Shown here: one piece after another, positions 11,573 through 39,490 of the stretch
Numbering within the stretch: position 1 is the stretch's first letter
How the letters are laid out: every line of letters begins with the position of its first letter
Notes under the pieces: model-generated
Told to the model about the DNA's origin: nothing
Databases searched by the model: none
The model's input: only the letters and a program-made list of their open reading frames with translations
Made by a program: the position numbers and the translations under genes
Source: Megaleporinus macrocephalus
Lineage: Eukaryota; Chordata; Actinopteri; Characiformes; Anostomidae
DNA: 64,000 nucleotides
Assembly (NCBI GenBank): GCA_021613375.1
Contig: CM038720.1
Location: 7,319,462-7,383,461, forward strand
Direction: 5' to 3'

Positions 11573-12874
11573 CCCCCAAGAGGCCCTGGGGTCAAAGTGC
11601 TTAAAAGTCAGAGGAACCTTAAAACGGAGGGCCCTCGGAAATAAAAATATATTGTATCATAAACGTTGATGGGCATCGCAAAATGTTTTGGGACGGGGCG
11701 CTGGCCCCACTGGCCCGGTCAGTAATCCAGCCATGCACTGACAAACATTGAAAGTGAAGAGTTTTTGTTTTTGTCTTTGGGCTTTTGGGTCTGTCTCAAA
11801 CCCTAGTGAGTGTCTAAGTAGGCTGTCTAGGTAGCAGCTGTTTAAGTAGCAGCGTTCTCTCCTCATCTCTCCTCATAAAACAGATTACTGAGACGCTCTA
11901 GTTAGAGAGAGACTGCGTCACGGCTTGTTCCCACCCACTGCAGCACGCCACCGGTGGGTTAGCTGGTTGCTTAGCTACCGGCCGGCTATCCAAAACAATA
12001 GTCAGAGGCTTAAAAATCCGCTAGCATAAATGCTAATGTCTGGAGTATAAAGTGTAAATGGTGAAGGACTCGTTACAGAGTTGATAATAAAATACTGTTT
12101 TGTGTGATTTTATGACCAGAAACACATTAAAACTCCAGAGAGAATCAAAATAACTTACATTTTAAAACCACTTCACTGCTCCTAGATTAGCCTGTGTTGC
12201 ATCATGGGATTGCCTTAGCAGCCAAATCAGGTCTAAATAAGGTTCCTCAGTAGACAGTATGTTTAAGGTATGTAAGAATTGGGACAGCCTACATGACGGG
12301 AGCGCATACTATGACGTAAAATGCAGCCTATGTAGGAGCTCAGTAGGATTTAAGACACACCTATTATTTATCATCTGGTTTGGCTGATAAAGACAACTGT
12401 GTGTCATTATCATAGCAATAGAGCTTTAAGCCATGTTCAGTTATTATAGTACCCAATAATAGAACATATGTGGCCAAAAACAGAGGTCCTAAGACAGAGC
12501 CCTGTGGAACACCACATGTTTCTTTTGTACTTCAGATAAGTAAGCTATTCCTGTGAGGTTTTGGGGTGGACTACTGCATCAAATGATGCACTAACATCAA
12601 GTAGAACCAGCAAAGATCTGCTGCAAAGGATTCTGTATATTTGGCACTAGCCTAGCGTTCTCTCTGTAGTACTGTATGATGAGGCCTAAATCCATTGTAA
12701 TGTTTCATGTGTCACATGAGCTGCTTTGGCACAGCTTTCTGTAAAATGGTGCTAATTTAAAGGTTTGTGATATTTAGCCAATGCTAAGAGAGGAATAGGT
12801 TTATCAATAGAACACACATCTCTAAACTGTGGCTCATTTTGTCCTATTTTTATTCAGAACATGGTGTTTACGCC

Positions 12875-13230
12875 CACCTACGGCGTCCTGTGTCCACTGA
12901 TGAAGAACTAGAGGAACCCAAACTGTGCAGCAGCAGATGAGCTACTGTCTCTGACTTTACATCTACAAGGTGGACCAGCAAGTAGTAGGAGTGTCTAATA
13001 GAGTGGACAGTGAGTGGACACTGCTATGTCTGATACACTCATACTCGCACACCACCACCACGCCAGTGTCACTGCAGTGCTGAGAAGGAACCACCATCCA
13101 CATAATACCTGCTCTGTGGTGGTCCTGTGGGGTCCTGACCATTAAAGTACACAGAAAAACAGATGAACTACAGTCTGTGAGGGTAGGACTACAAAGTACT
13201 CCTATATGATCAGTGGAGCTGATTAAACAG
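12875..13230 (+). repeat. Interspersed repeat R3, copy 1
   Basis: The sequence 'gcagcagatgagctactgtc', then 'caaggtggaccagcaagtag', then 'ctgtggtggtcctgtggggt' matches 28954-29345 over most of its length. It is probably a non-autonomous DNA element; the copy at 28954 shows an internal inverted repeat. Confidence 0.65.
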
Positions 13231-13738
13231 ACGATGAATGTAGATACAAGGAGGTTTACATAATGAGGTGTCTGTATAGCTTGTACAGATCTTAACTTGG
13301 TTGAACTGTCAAAGCTTCTCCTTGAACAAAGATAACATCCCACATCCCAAGCCATTTTTTTTATTAGTTCCCGTTTTCACTGAGATGGTTTTAACTGCAT
13401 CGCTACTGACTACTAACTGTTTCCAGTGAACAATGAGTCCAATCCACAGAGCAATGGCACCCTCTAGTGGTAGATGCACAAAACGTCAATGCTCTATCCT
13501 TGAATGGGGAATCTGAAACTGTATTTTAGGTTAGAGATCGACTGATATGGGTTTTTCTATAGCTGATGCCGATGTCTATAGGTCAGGGTCAGCCGATGGC
13601 AGATACGTGCTGCCGAATTTTAGGGGCGATATCTAGTTTTCCTCTTTATTTGCTGCTAAAAGGTCACACTAATAATAACAAGTGGATGAACAACATTTCT
13701 GAACTTAACATCCTTTCTTTAATACTACCTTAACAAGA

Positions 13739-13753
13739 AGAAGAAGAAGAAAA

Positions 13754-13831
<78 letters not shown>
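13739..13831. repeat. (AAG)n / A-run / (TA)n microsatellite
   Basis: A short (AAG)n and an A-run lead into about 35 TA units. Confidence 0.95.
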
Positions 13832-13834
<3 letters not shown>

Positions 13835-13963
13835 CTGCCCCCCAAAAAATACAGTATGACCATATTACTGCTAAAAGAACATAAAAAACATGGCTGCTCT
13901 GGAGAGACTCTCTGTGTAACAGTAATGTGTTAATGTTTGTATTATACTAGGGCAGTCAGGCAC

Positions 13964-13968
<5 letters not shown>

Positions 13969-14006
<38 letters not shown>
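13969..14006. repeat. (TA)n microsatellite
   Basis: About 19 TA units. Confidence 0.9.
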
Positions 14007-14007
<1 letters not shown>

Positions 14008-14139
14008 CTGTAAACAACGAGTATAGGCACTGAACTGTACCTAATATATATATTTACATATACCTAATATATATTCTAAACCTAAGCACTCTTACACCTT
14101 AAAATGTTTAAATTTAAAGTGTTATGTTTACATTGTTAC

Positions 14140-14445
14140 AGTGTGCAATATTTTTTCAGAACTGTGCAATATATATATTCCCTTTAAGTGCAATACGTCT
14201 GCAAAAAACACTTTTTTGAAGTATACATATCTATATCTATCACACTATTTATCACACACACTCTTCTATATTCTCCACTGTACTGTCATGTTGTTATTTA
14301 TTTGTCATGTTGTTATTTATTTGTCATGTTAGTTGTTTGTCTTGTGTTTTTATATATCTGCACATTGGAGTTTGGAGAAACGCAATCTCATTCAGCTATG
14401 CACTCAGTTGTAAAGTCTGAATGACAATAAAGTTCACTTTGACTA
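14140..14445 (+). mobile_element. LINE 3' untranslated fragment
   Basis: It ends 'tgaatgacaataaagttcac' followed by 'tttgact', a typical tail of fish L2/CR1-like LINEs ('gcacattggagtttgg' upstream is also typical). Open frames here have no protein similarity that I recognise. Confidence 0.45.
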
Positions 14446-14597
14446 ATATATATATATATATATAAAATAAATGGCAAACATCAGCCCAATATATCAGTCG
14501 ACCTCTATTTTATTTTTAATTTTATTTTAATCAGTTTTGAACTGATATACAGTTATTATCTAAAAATACAGGAAACACTTTGAAAACAATCTCCTCT

Positions 14598-14603
14598 TTT
14601 TAT
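14598..14603 (-). terminator. acat1: acat1 polyadenylation signal
   Basis: AATAAA on the minus strand, about 325 nt past the acat1 stop codon. It implies a 3' UTR of roughly 350 nt. Confidence 0.55.
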
Positions 14604-14926
14604 TGCATCTCCTCTATCTTACATGATTTTTTAATTTTGACAAATCCTGAACGTCCCAGCAGTTAATCCCACAAGAAAGCACCTCATACCTTAAATAAAC
14701 ATAAATAATTTTCATTGACAAACATTTAAAATGTCCAATGAGCCCCATAATTCCCCAGCGAGGAAAGAGGAGTGATCTACTCTGGAGTGACAAACAGTAA
14801 CCACAATCAAAATCAGAAACAAGGCCGCAAATCTTGATGTGTCTGGATAATAACTTTGTTCTGTGGATATGTGATGTATTCTCCTAGAGTCTGACCTAAT
14901 GGGGAGCCTGAATGAGGGTGAAAGGG

Positions 14927-24825
<9,899 letters not shown>

Positions 24826-24965
24826 ACTGATAACTATACAAGGACGAAGCTCACCGACGCTTTTAAAGCGGCACCCAATCACATTGGGAGGTGTGTGCGC
24901 GTGGCGTCACGACCGCGCACAGGCATTATGGGGATTGTAGTTTTTGCCGTTTTGTATCCGTTCGC
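24826..24965 (-). promoter_or_regulatory. acat1: Probable acat1 core promoter (GC-rich, TATA-less)
   Basis: Immediately upstream of the acat1 start codon, the AT-rich background changes to a short CpG-bearing stretch (gcgcgtggcgtcacgaccgc and flanks) without a TATA box. This is the usual look of a housekeeping promoter. The transcription start was not located. Confidence 0.35.
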
Positions 24966-25554
24966 GGTATTTACAGGCTTGTATGCCTTAAAACAAAGTA
25001 TATATCCAAACACTATTAAAGTATGACATATAAGCCTAATTGAGATGTTTTGTTAATTATCTAAAAAAGACAAATACTTGTAGGGACCCGTTGTTGGAAT
25101 GTGATGACATCAAATGGCGGGAGTAAAGTCTGGCCTACTGAAAATAAGTCAATCAGAAAAGCTTTTTCTTATGAGTAAAGTCTGTATTTAGCTAACGCTA
25201 GAAAAGCTGAATGATATGCAACAGTGGAGTCACCGTCGCTTCACGATGACATCCTACTTTGATTTTAAATATATATCTACTCTAAAACTCTTTAAAGACT
25301 CTATATTTACACTAATACTATCATATCTAGTTGCATGACAGCTCATTTGCATGCAGTATTCAACATTTTTATTTTTCATAATTAATATTTCATAACAGGA
25401 AGAGGCTCCAGTGCCCTAGCTTTATACTCTGTTCTTCTAAAGTGTTCTGATCTGCTCTTATGCTTTGTAATTGTCTTTAAAAGCACTCCATCACTATGTG
25501 GATCTATTTTTCTTTGTACTTCTTTTCTTTCTGCTATTTTTCTATTGCATCTAC

Positions 25555-25735
25555 TCAGGGGCGTAGCAGCAAATTCTGGGCCCTGTACATTCTCAATGTC
25601 AGTGGGCCCCGATCCATGCCAGTACACGAGAAACGTGTAAAAAAAAAAAAAATCAGGATTTTCATGGGCCCCTCTCCGTACTTGGGCCCTGGGTAGTCAG
25701 GTCCACTTTTCCCCCCACTACCACGCCCATGCATC
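25555..25735. mobile_element. Short TIR element with GGGGCGTAG ends
   Basis: The left side 'caggggcgtagcagcaaatt' and the inverted right side 'actaccacgcccatg' pair imperfectly. Inside are mirrored 'gggccc' blocks. The layout fits a ~180-bp hAT-type MITE. Confidence 0.4.
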
Positions 25736-26985
25736 TACTTCATCAGCTGTAAAGAGCCCAAACACTGCAAGATCCACCATTGTTCACGTAGGCTGCAGAT
25801 AGCGACTGTCTGAGTTAAGGGGTCTTTTCTAACCCCCTCCCCCAAATGCGTCCGGCTGCTCTCGCTGACCAGCATGGCCAGGCGCAGCTGTTTCTCAAAC
25901 AAGCCTAATGTGACATTGAGTTCACTACACTATACCAACCTCATGTTAACTCATGATTATTGAATTATATAAAATCACCAAGTCCAAAAACTTTGGGGAG
26001 CCCAAGGTATGATTGCACAGTGAATTTTTCATGTAAATACAGTAGCTGTATGTTGTGATCTGTGTCCACTCCACTAATATGATATCATAATATAATTTTA
26101 TTAGTAACAGCTCAATTTAGATGCTAATCTTGCTATATAATATAATTAGCATTTTTAATATATTTCTACAGATTATTTTCAGCTGTCATATGACAACAAA
26201 ATCGGGATGCATAAAAATAAAAATTTGTGATTGGTTCATTTTCTTTTATTCAACTGAAGTTGAATAAAGTTTCAAGTTTCAAATGAGTTGCATGCAAGGG
26301 TTTGGCATCAGGCATTAGGCTTGGATAGTTCAAATTCACATTTTATTATTTGTTTACAAGAAAAGTTATATTTGCAGTAGAAAAATAGACATCAGTTGCA
26401 TTAAGGTTGCAGTAATACTTACAATAGCACAATAATAACAATGAATAGACTAATACTGGGCATTACTAGAGCTTTGGCATTCAATTAATTCAGAGACGCG
26501 GGAAGTCTGAGGTGCCGAGGGTGCTAACTACCAAAATAATAATAAAATAATAAAATTATATTAATAAAAATAATAGAAATTTCTGAAGTTTATAACAATT
26601 TAAGCTTAGTGTTGCGTTTTTATATTGCATTTATATATTTTAAAACCTGCAGCAGTCCTTTTGTCAGCAAGCATATAGCAGGTTGAGGTGCATAAAAGGA
26701 AAGTCTGTTCTGAATTCTAGGTTCTGAGCACCAAGGCAGCTCATTATCACATTGATTATACTGTTTTTTAAGTGTTTATCTAATATCTAATATGCTTAGT
26801 GTACCTTCAGGTGTTAAATTTCACAGTGTGACACCAATTTTTCAAAAAATTTGTACAATTTAGTCTTAAAATGTAAACAGTTGTTTAAAAAGGTTTGGTG
26901 TGAAATAGTAGATTGTAGAGGCTCTGATGTTCTTTACAGTGGTGGTGACAGAAACCAGGGGTCTCCATCTGTACAGCACAAACAG
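25736..26985. other. Intergenic stretch between acat1 and MMP gene A
   Basis: No exon or known repeat recognised on either strand; AT-rich. Confidence 0.45.
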
Positions 26986-26991
26986 AGCCAT

Positions 26992-26997
26992 TTTATT
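26992..26997 (-). terminator. Candidate polyadenylation signal of MMP gene A
   Basis: AATAAA on the minus strand, about 365 nt past the gene A stop codon. No nearer canonical hexamer was seen. Confidence 0.35.
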
Positions 26998-27359
26998 TAC
27001 TATCAAACTCACCATTGAACCTACACATGTCTTCTGGATGTGTATATGTAATACTGGTGATGATAAAATCGTCTGATGAATAGAACTTGTTGATGTTCAT
27101 ATACTCCTCCACCATGAATGGATTAATATAAATGGATTCAAATTAATTGTAAGCAAAAACTTCACATTTATCAAACCACTTCATGTGATAAAGTTCTTAA
27201 GCTCTTCAAACGTCTGGTTCCCATCAACACCACTGTGGACAATTCTGACAAGTTTCTCTAGAATGTAGAATTTCACACCAAACCACTCTAAATGGCTTTG
27301 TTTACATCTTAACAGTAACTATGTAGACATTCTGAAACATTGATGGAGTTGAAGTTTGT

Positions 27360-32691
<5,332 letters not shown>

Positions 32692-32725
32692 GTTTTCCTG
32701 TTTCTTCTCCTGGAAAGCAGAGGAG

Positions 32726-32731
32726 CTTATA
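32726..32731 (-). promoter_or_regulatory. TATA box of MMP gene A
   Basis: TATAAG on the minus strand (context acatataagc), about 35 nt upstream of the gene A start codon. A TATA promoter is usual for inducible MMP genes. It implies a very short 5' UTR. No clear AP-1 site was seen just upstream. Confidence 0.45.
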
Positions 32732-32959
32732 TGTCCTGCTCGTACCCCACTCTTACATAACTCCACCCTGATTGACAGTGTCATTTCCAAAAAGCACCTT
32801 TGATGTAGAGCGTGGGGGGGTGGGGGTGGCGTTAGTGTCTTACACCTCCGTCCTGGGCTCTGTCTGAGCAAGCCCCGTGTCAAAGTGAATGAATAGGTTT
32901 GTTTAGGTTTGTGACGCAGCTGTACGGGCCCATTCAGGTGTATATCACTCCATCAGCAC

Positions 32960-33920
32960 AACATACCTGAGACACGCTGGTTTTCCATATGGAAAATACA
33001 TAACCTCAAAGCTTGGAATCCACCGAGGGGGAAAACCCTAATTCAACTGCTGGAATTAATGGAATAAAGAAATCAAATAACAGTAATGAGATGCATTTAA
33101 CAACATTCATATTAAGATAAAAATACTATAATATAATTAAATGAAATACGGAAAGCAATGGAAAACAGTCACCTATGAGACTGCCATGATTGGTTACTCA
33201 GTCTGAAAAATATAGTGATTAATATTTGCATTCTCAGGTTGAAATATAGCTTAAATTGTTCTCTTATTGTGAGAAACTGAGCCCGATGATCCTTTAATCC
33301 ATTTTTGCTACATAGTATTTTAATTTGTTTAACGGAGTCTCCATATTCATAGTGTTATAAGGAGAGTTTAGTAAATAGAGGTGTATGGAGGTGTATTTGT
33401 GTGAGTATCTATATTGGGGCCTGGTAAAGATTGCATCATGGAAGGACTTGCCCACCCCAGACCCAGTCCCATAGAGGCGCCATTGTGTGATACTGATCAG
33501 CAACTTCTTTGAAATGAGTTAGAAGCTTTCACTAAACTGTTTCTCCAGCCTATGGAGTTCTCACATCTTCATGTCTACATTTTTAAAAACAGGCTGCAGT
33601 ATTATTATATCTGTATCTGTTGTGTTTCGGCTTTTCTTAGTACAAGACTTTTGTAGGACTCCCATAACAAACTTACCATAAATTAACTACTTTACTTTTC
33701 TACAGGGTATTATATTAGCTTTGTAGATTACTACCGCACAGCTCTGCAGGAATATCATACAGAGGTGAACATAAAGTACATATACTGTACAGCTCTATAG
33801 ACATACAGTTGTATGCAAAAGTTTGTGCTCCCATGGTTAGATTAAAAATTAAAAGGAATATATAGCCAATGACAAAGAAGCCCATAGTATATGATTGTAT
33901 TTAATTGGTATAGATTGTTT
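32960..33920. other. Intergenic stretch upstream of gene A
   Basis: No coding exon recognised. Near 33806 'acagttgtatgcaaaagttt' resembles the terminal repeat of a Tc1-type element, but I found no partner end. Confidence 0.35.
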
Positions 33921-33929
33921 TTATAGAGC

Positions 33930-34400
33930 TTCTTCCCTGAGGCTGTGACCCTGCTGAACTCTACACCGTCACGTTAGCCTCATTATTGCACTCACTGCAC
34001 TGCACTGTCCTATTACTTTTGAACTACTCACTTTTGCACATCTATCTCTGTAATTTCATACTTGTAGAGTTCTATTTAGATTCACAATTCTCTCCATATT
34101 GCTCTATTTATATCTGTAGTTATTGCTTACACTGTTACAACTTGTTCAACAGAAGCTGATCTTTACATTTCACTCCTTACTGTATATATGTATAGTAATT
34201 TATATTCTATTTTATATACCACCCCCTTATCTCACATTCTGTGTACACCTACATTCTTTATATTTATTTATATACCACCACATGTACAATAACCTCAAAT
34301 TGTTAGTCATTTCTGTTTTGCACTTTATGTAAATAATAATGTATTTCATTGGCTTTGTACCTGTACTCTGCACAATGACAATAAAGTTAAATCTAATCTA
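33930..34400 (+). mobile_element. LINE 3' end fragment
   Basis: It starts with a reading 'SFFPEAVTLLNST', like the C terminus of the LINE protein at 52507 ([13 protein letters not shown]). An AT-rich 3' UTR follows, ending 'acaatgacaataaagttaaa' and 'tctaatcta', which is typical of L2/CR1-like elements. Confidence 0.6.
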
Positions 34401-35950
34401 AAAAAAATTGCTTTGCAGGGTTAAGGAGAATATGCTGTTTACTCATGTTCTTAAAAACGATAAAGCCACTCATTCTGTATGACAGCTGCTCAGTTACACT
34501 AATATATCTTCAGATTCTCTGATGAATAAAGATCTAATGCCATGAATTTGTACAGCACAGAGCTCCTGAAGTGATGTGGTGTACATTCTTAGGTAACAAT
34601 ATGGTGCACACCAGCTACTACCATGTGGTGAACATCTGATATATATACATAATGTATTTTTAAAGTATCTGATGCACCTTAGATATTAATAAAACATTTT
34701 TAATGTCCTAGTCCATTTTCTCGCTGTTCATTAACATAATTAATAAATTAGTAGTATACTAAGTGGGATACTGATCTTTCTGCAGGCTCAGAAGAACAAG
34801 GCTGTTAGTATGAGATGTACCATTAGATGGCATCCACGAGTCAGAAAACAAGGATCAGCACTGCAAAAACTGTTTTTGCAGCTTTTCCACATATGAACTT
34901 TAGGGCCACAGCACACTCTGTTATCCCATGATTCAGCTGCAGATAAGTTCAAAGGAAGGAAAAAAGTATCTTAGGAAAGTGGTACGTGGGCTGTGTAGCT
35001 ACTGCTGGTGAGCTGCTGCTACAGAAGTTAGAGCTACTTTTGAGGTACCAATGATTCAACTCCTGATTCATCTTCTCTAAGTTACAGCTTGACAATGTCT
35101 GCATACAGATTCAGACACAAACTCAGCTCAGTGTCATAAACATAATTTAAATCTGTCAGTAAACGGGGCTTTCTATGAATAGCGGGACGTTTACAGTGGT
35201 GGTCTTGACGTATTGCGTAACAAGACGTTGGTAAGATGGTGGATGTAGTGATACTAAAAACTTGCGTATTGAAACATCTCGACTGCTTTACCACTTGAGC
35301 AGTACGTACTGGCTCCAGTCTAGTACCAGCTGACTTTGTAGGTGACTTCAAACGCACCCAGAATCTAGATGCTACATCAAACTCCCAAACAAGTGAGGAA
35401 ACTTTATTTTTTTATAATATGGACTCTTCGAGAATTAAAGTAAAACTATATGGCTTAAACAAGAAGTACTTTGTTTTTTGATGTTTTATACAGAGTAAAA
35501 CTATTATGTAGCAATTCATATACCAAATTTAGTCATAATACATGTCCACAGGGTCCTTTTACAGTTTTTCTTTATTATGTAGAACTACACAGGCTGCATT
35601 TTGATTGGCCGTCCTGTTTCATGTCTCGTTCAGCAAAAAGCAGTGCAAACTTTATGTAACTTCAGCAAAAATAGATAGAATTAAACTTTCGTGGCTAACT
35701 AGGCAGATTCAAATAAATGTTTTTGCTTTGGTGACATCACAAAAACAATTAATTTAGTCTTTTAAGTGTAGCTCCCACTTATGAACAGTATAAACTGAGA
35801 TGAATAGCAAATTTGGAAACTATTCTAGTGTTTACATAGTACATCAAACTATACTTTCCATATTTGATTGTGGTTGAAACCATAGATCCGAGGTCACTAA
35901 AATGGGTCCATACCCAGACGGACCCATGCGGACCCAAACAGATAAACTAC
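34401..35950. other. Intergenic stretch, no assigned feature
   Basis: No splice-bounded exon or recognised repeat on either strand. Short open frames are not conserved-looking. Confidence 0.4.
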
Positions 35951-35954
35951 TGAG

Positions 35955-36355
35955 AAGGATTTAATTCCGACAGTGTTTATTTTAATAGGTGGAACTTTTC
36001 TTGTCTTTATGGTATACGGGCTTTGCAGTGCAACAAACTCACAGACCAATCACGTGCACTGTAAGATCACCAAAGGCCCTTGTTTTTAATGGAAGTAAGT
36101 AAAAAGCATGTATTTGTAGTTTTATAAATAATTCATTCAGTTCAGCATTTAAACAGTAAATATACTGAAATATACTGAACGGTATGTGTGGTGTGTTGGT
36201 GTTTCAGTAGCTGATGGTATAAGATGCTGATACTAGACTACTTCAGTAAACAGGATACACCACTGAATCATAACACACGTTAGAAATGATGATGGTCTGG
36301 ACCAGCTTAAGGAAATTTCCTCTTATTCAACCTCACTGAACTCTAATTAAATACC
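35955..36355 (-). repeat. Interspersed repeat R2, copy 2
   Basis: Inverted relative to 10515-11145. It carries 'tagctgatggtataagatgc', 'agtaaacaggatacaccact' and 'tttatggtatacgggctttg'. It ends at 'aattaaataccc', directly against the Tc1-like remnant at 36366. Confidence 0.6.
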
Positions 36356-36365
36356 CCTGCCTGAG

Positions 36366-37072
36366 ATGGTCTTGCCAGGTCACTTGCAGCAGAAGAAAAG
36401 ACAGTGTGAAGAGGTGTCACAGCAGAATCCTTACTTTGCCCATGTGTTTATGTGTCAGCAACCCCATCATCGTGAGCCGGGATTTCTCTCTCAACTGACA
36501 GCCAAACTTTCCCCACATCCGGGAGAGTTACGTTGTGGAGAAGCCCCAAAGAAGCGTACCACCCAGACTGTTGCATGCCCAGAGTGAAGCATGGGGGTGG
36601 ATCAGTGATGGTTTGGGCTGCCATATCATGGTATTCCCTTGACCCAATACCTGTGCTGGATGGGCGCGTCACTGCCAAGGACTACTGAACCATTCTGGAG
36701 GACCATGTGCATCCAGTGGTTCAAACATTGTATCCTGCATCCAGCAAGACTGGAGAAAGATTGGTTTGAACATGAGAGTGAAGTTGATCATCTCCCATGG
36801 CCTGCACAGTCACCAGATCTAAATATTATTGAGCCACTTTGGGGGGTTTTGGAGGAGCGAGTCAGGAAACGTTTTCCTCCACCAGCATCACGTAGTGACC
36901 TGATCACTATCCTGCAAGAACAATGGCTTAGAATCCCTCTGACCACTGTGCAGGACTTGTATATGTCATTCACAAGACCAATTGACGCTGTATTGGCCGC
37001 AAATAGAGGCCCTACACCATACTAATGATTGTGGTCTAAAACCAGGTTTAATTGTCCAACCCCTGTAGTTCT
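36366..37072 (+). pseudogene. Tc1/mariner transposase remnant
   Basis: In broken frames the forward strand encodes a Tc1-type catalytic domain: a 'VKHGGGSVMVWAAIS'-like block near 36580-36620, and 'WPAQSPDLNIIEPLWGVLEE' near 36800-36860 that carries the final acidic catalytic residue. Stops and frameshifts interrupt it. The right end 'gtccaacccctgta' is a terminal repeat; the left end is missing. The product would have been a cut-and-paste transposase. Confidence 0.75.
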
Positions 37073-38369
37073 GTTAAAGTATTTAGCAACACCCCATGAC
37101 TCTTATCACAGCACCTACTTTGAGAAAATCATATTATAGGAGAGACTGTAGGGAACATCAATGAGTTTTCTAACCTGGAAGAACATCTAAGAGGCACCTT
37201 ATGACTGTATTTTCATCGGAAGGCACCTGTAGGGAACGCCAAGGGCATCTCACTTTGAGGGCACTTCTGTTATAGTTTTATAGGGAGTTTATTTACTCAG
37301 ATTGCTTTTGCCAGTGAATTTTACTTCTACTTGAGTCATCACTTTAGTGCAGTAGCAGCCATTAGCTAAAGCTCTGCTTGACCGGAGTGGAAAAATCTGG
37401 ATATAGGTGTTGGAAATGATGGTCTGGAATTCTGTCATAAGGATTAAAGGCTCAACCACTTAAATACATCTAATGCTATAAGCTGGGAACGTTTCAATAA
37501 CAGTTGTTATTCCAGTAAGTAGCATTAGTACGACCTGTGGGTGTTGTGAGGGCAGTTTCTACAGATGACATGCCTCAACAGGGAGTATGGGATGTACGTC
37601 CATATATGGTTACATGCTCCACTTTAACCCACACAGGAAAGCAGTGATACTGTTTTTTTCTTCTCCACGTACACCTAAAGCTCCTCCTAACGATCTGTGA
37701 TGCCAACATTTGCAGATAGCTGTCGTCGTACAGCAGTGAAGTTCTGTCTGTGGGTGCTTTTCACCCCATATCATCATTATTCATCTAAAAACATGAGCCT
37801 TAAACACTGCAACCCACAAACCAGGCCACAGAAAATCAACCTAACCCAATGTCTCATGTGCTGGTTCACACATTTGGTCTTCAAAGGGCCACATATCAAC
37901 ATTACCAAGTATGTGATCAATATCATAATGAGCCATGGGGTTAGACTGATCTTCCACAGGAAAGTTTGGCCCTTAATTGAACATTAACATTAATTGGAGA
38001 CCACATGTTCTGAATACTCCTGTTCCTTTAGGACTGACATATGTAAATGAGATGTGTTCTGATGGGTTGCTATGTATTCTAGTTAATTCAAAAAGCAGCC
38101 CAGGCTGAAACATCTTTTATAGCAGGAATGGGTGTGAATAAAGGAGCTGAACTGCTTTAGTTGGAAAAGGTAGATAAATGGAAATATGTTGTTGTTGATG
38201 ATGATCTCCTGTCTCAAGTGCCCAAAGTATTTTGGGATTGTGTTCTCAAATGAAAAAAAGATGGGAGGTTGACGGGCAGCTCGGCGCAGTGTCTGCAGAG
38301 GACCGGTCTGTCCTGATGAAGAGAGAGCTGAGCAAAAAGGCAAAGCTCTCAAATTACCAGTCAATCTAT

Positions 38370-38815
38370 GTTCCTACTCTCACCTACGGTCACGAGTTTT
38401 GGGTAGTGACCGAAAGAACGAGGTCGTGCATACATGGATCGCAGAGCACGTTTTGGGTCCCACCCTCAAGGATAGGGCGAGGATCATATAGGGAAGGCTC
38501 AGAGTAAAGCCGCTGCTCCTCCACATCGAGAGGAACCTGTTGAGGCGGTTTGGGCATCTGGTTAGGATACCTTCTGGACGCCTCCCTGTGGAGGTGTTCT
38601 GGACATGTCCAACTGGGAGACGACCCCGGGGGACACCCTCAGGACACACTGGAGGGATTTCATCTCTCGGCTAGCCTGGGAACGCCTCAGTATCCTCTCA
38701 GAGAAACCAGAGGAGGTGGCTGAGAAGAGGGAGGTCTGGGATTCCCTGCTAATTCTGTTACCCTCGTGACCCAGACCCCCAGAATTGCGGTAGATGACGG
38801 ATGGATGGATGTGGT
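38370..38815 (+). mobile_element. RTE-type LINE 3' end, copy 1
   Basis: A broken translation gives the C-terminal RTE pattern: 'LTYGHEFWVVTERTRSCI', 'LLRRFGHLVRIPSGRLPVEV', 'PTGRRPRGTPSGHTGGI' and 'RLAWERL'. It ends in 'gatggatggatg' repeats, the usual RTE tail. Confidence 0.75.
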
Positions 38816-39194
38816 TTTTTCTGACATCACAAAAACCGTTTTCACAGCTAAGTGTCTATATATGGTCTTTATGGACTGGCGATTGAGAAGGACAGGATTT
38901 TGAATATTCAACAACAAGCCATGGGCTTTGATTGATCTTCTACAGGAAAGTTTAGCCCTTACTTGAACATTAACATTAATTGGAGACCACATGTTCTGAA
39001 TGCTCCTGTTCCTTTAAGACCAATATATGTAAATGAGATGTGTTCTGATAGGCTGCTATGTATTCTAGTCAATTCAAAAAGCCACCCAGGCTGAAACATC
39101 TTATATAATGTGAATGGGTGTGAATAGAAGGAGCTAAACTGAGCCAAGCGAGAGAGAGAGAGCTGAGCCAAAGCTCTCAATTTACCGGTTAATC

Positions 39195-39490
39195 TATGTT
39201 CCTACTCTTACCTGAGGTCTCGCATACATGGATCGCAGAGCACGTGTCGGGTCCCACCCTCGAGGATAGGGCGAGGAACCTGTTGAGGTGGTTTGGGCAT
39301 GTGGTTAAGATGCCTCCTGGACGTCTCCCTGTGGAGGTGTTCCGGACATGTCCAACCGGGAGACGACCCCGGGGGACACCCTCAGGTCACACTGGAGGGA
39401 TTTCATCTTTCGGCTAGCCTGGGAACGCCTCGGTATCCTCCCAGAGGAGCCAGAGGAGGTGGCTCAGAATAGTGGCAGATGATGGATGTT
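39195..39490 (+). mobile_element. RTE-type LINE 3' end, copy 2 (deleted)
   Basis: Same sequence as 38370-38815, shortened by internal deletions ('RWFGHVVKMPPGRLPVEVFR' is preserved). It lies in the second unit of the tandem duplication, so it was copied with the block and not inserted separately. Confidence 0.7.

Noticed and set aside
12360..12760. Possible decayed coding fragment ('gccctgtggaacaccacatg')
   Set aside because: It looks like a common repeat phrase, but I could not place it in a family or define borders.
32883..32883. Upstream extension of gene A to a start codon at 32883
   Set aside because: It would read through the TATA box and add a non-signal N terminus. The ATG at 32691 gives a normal signal peptide.
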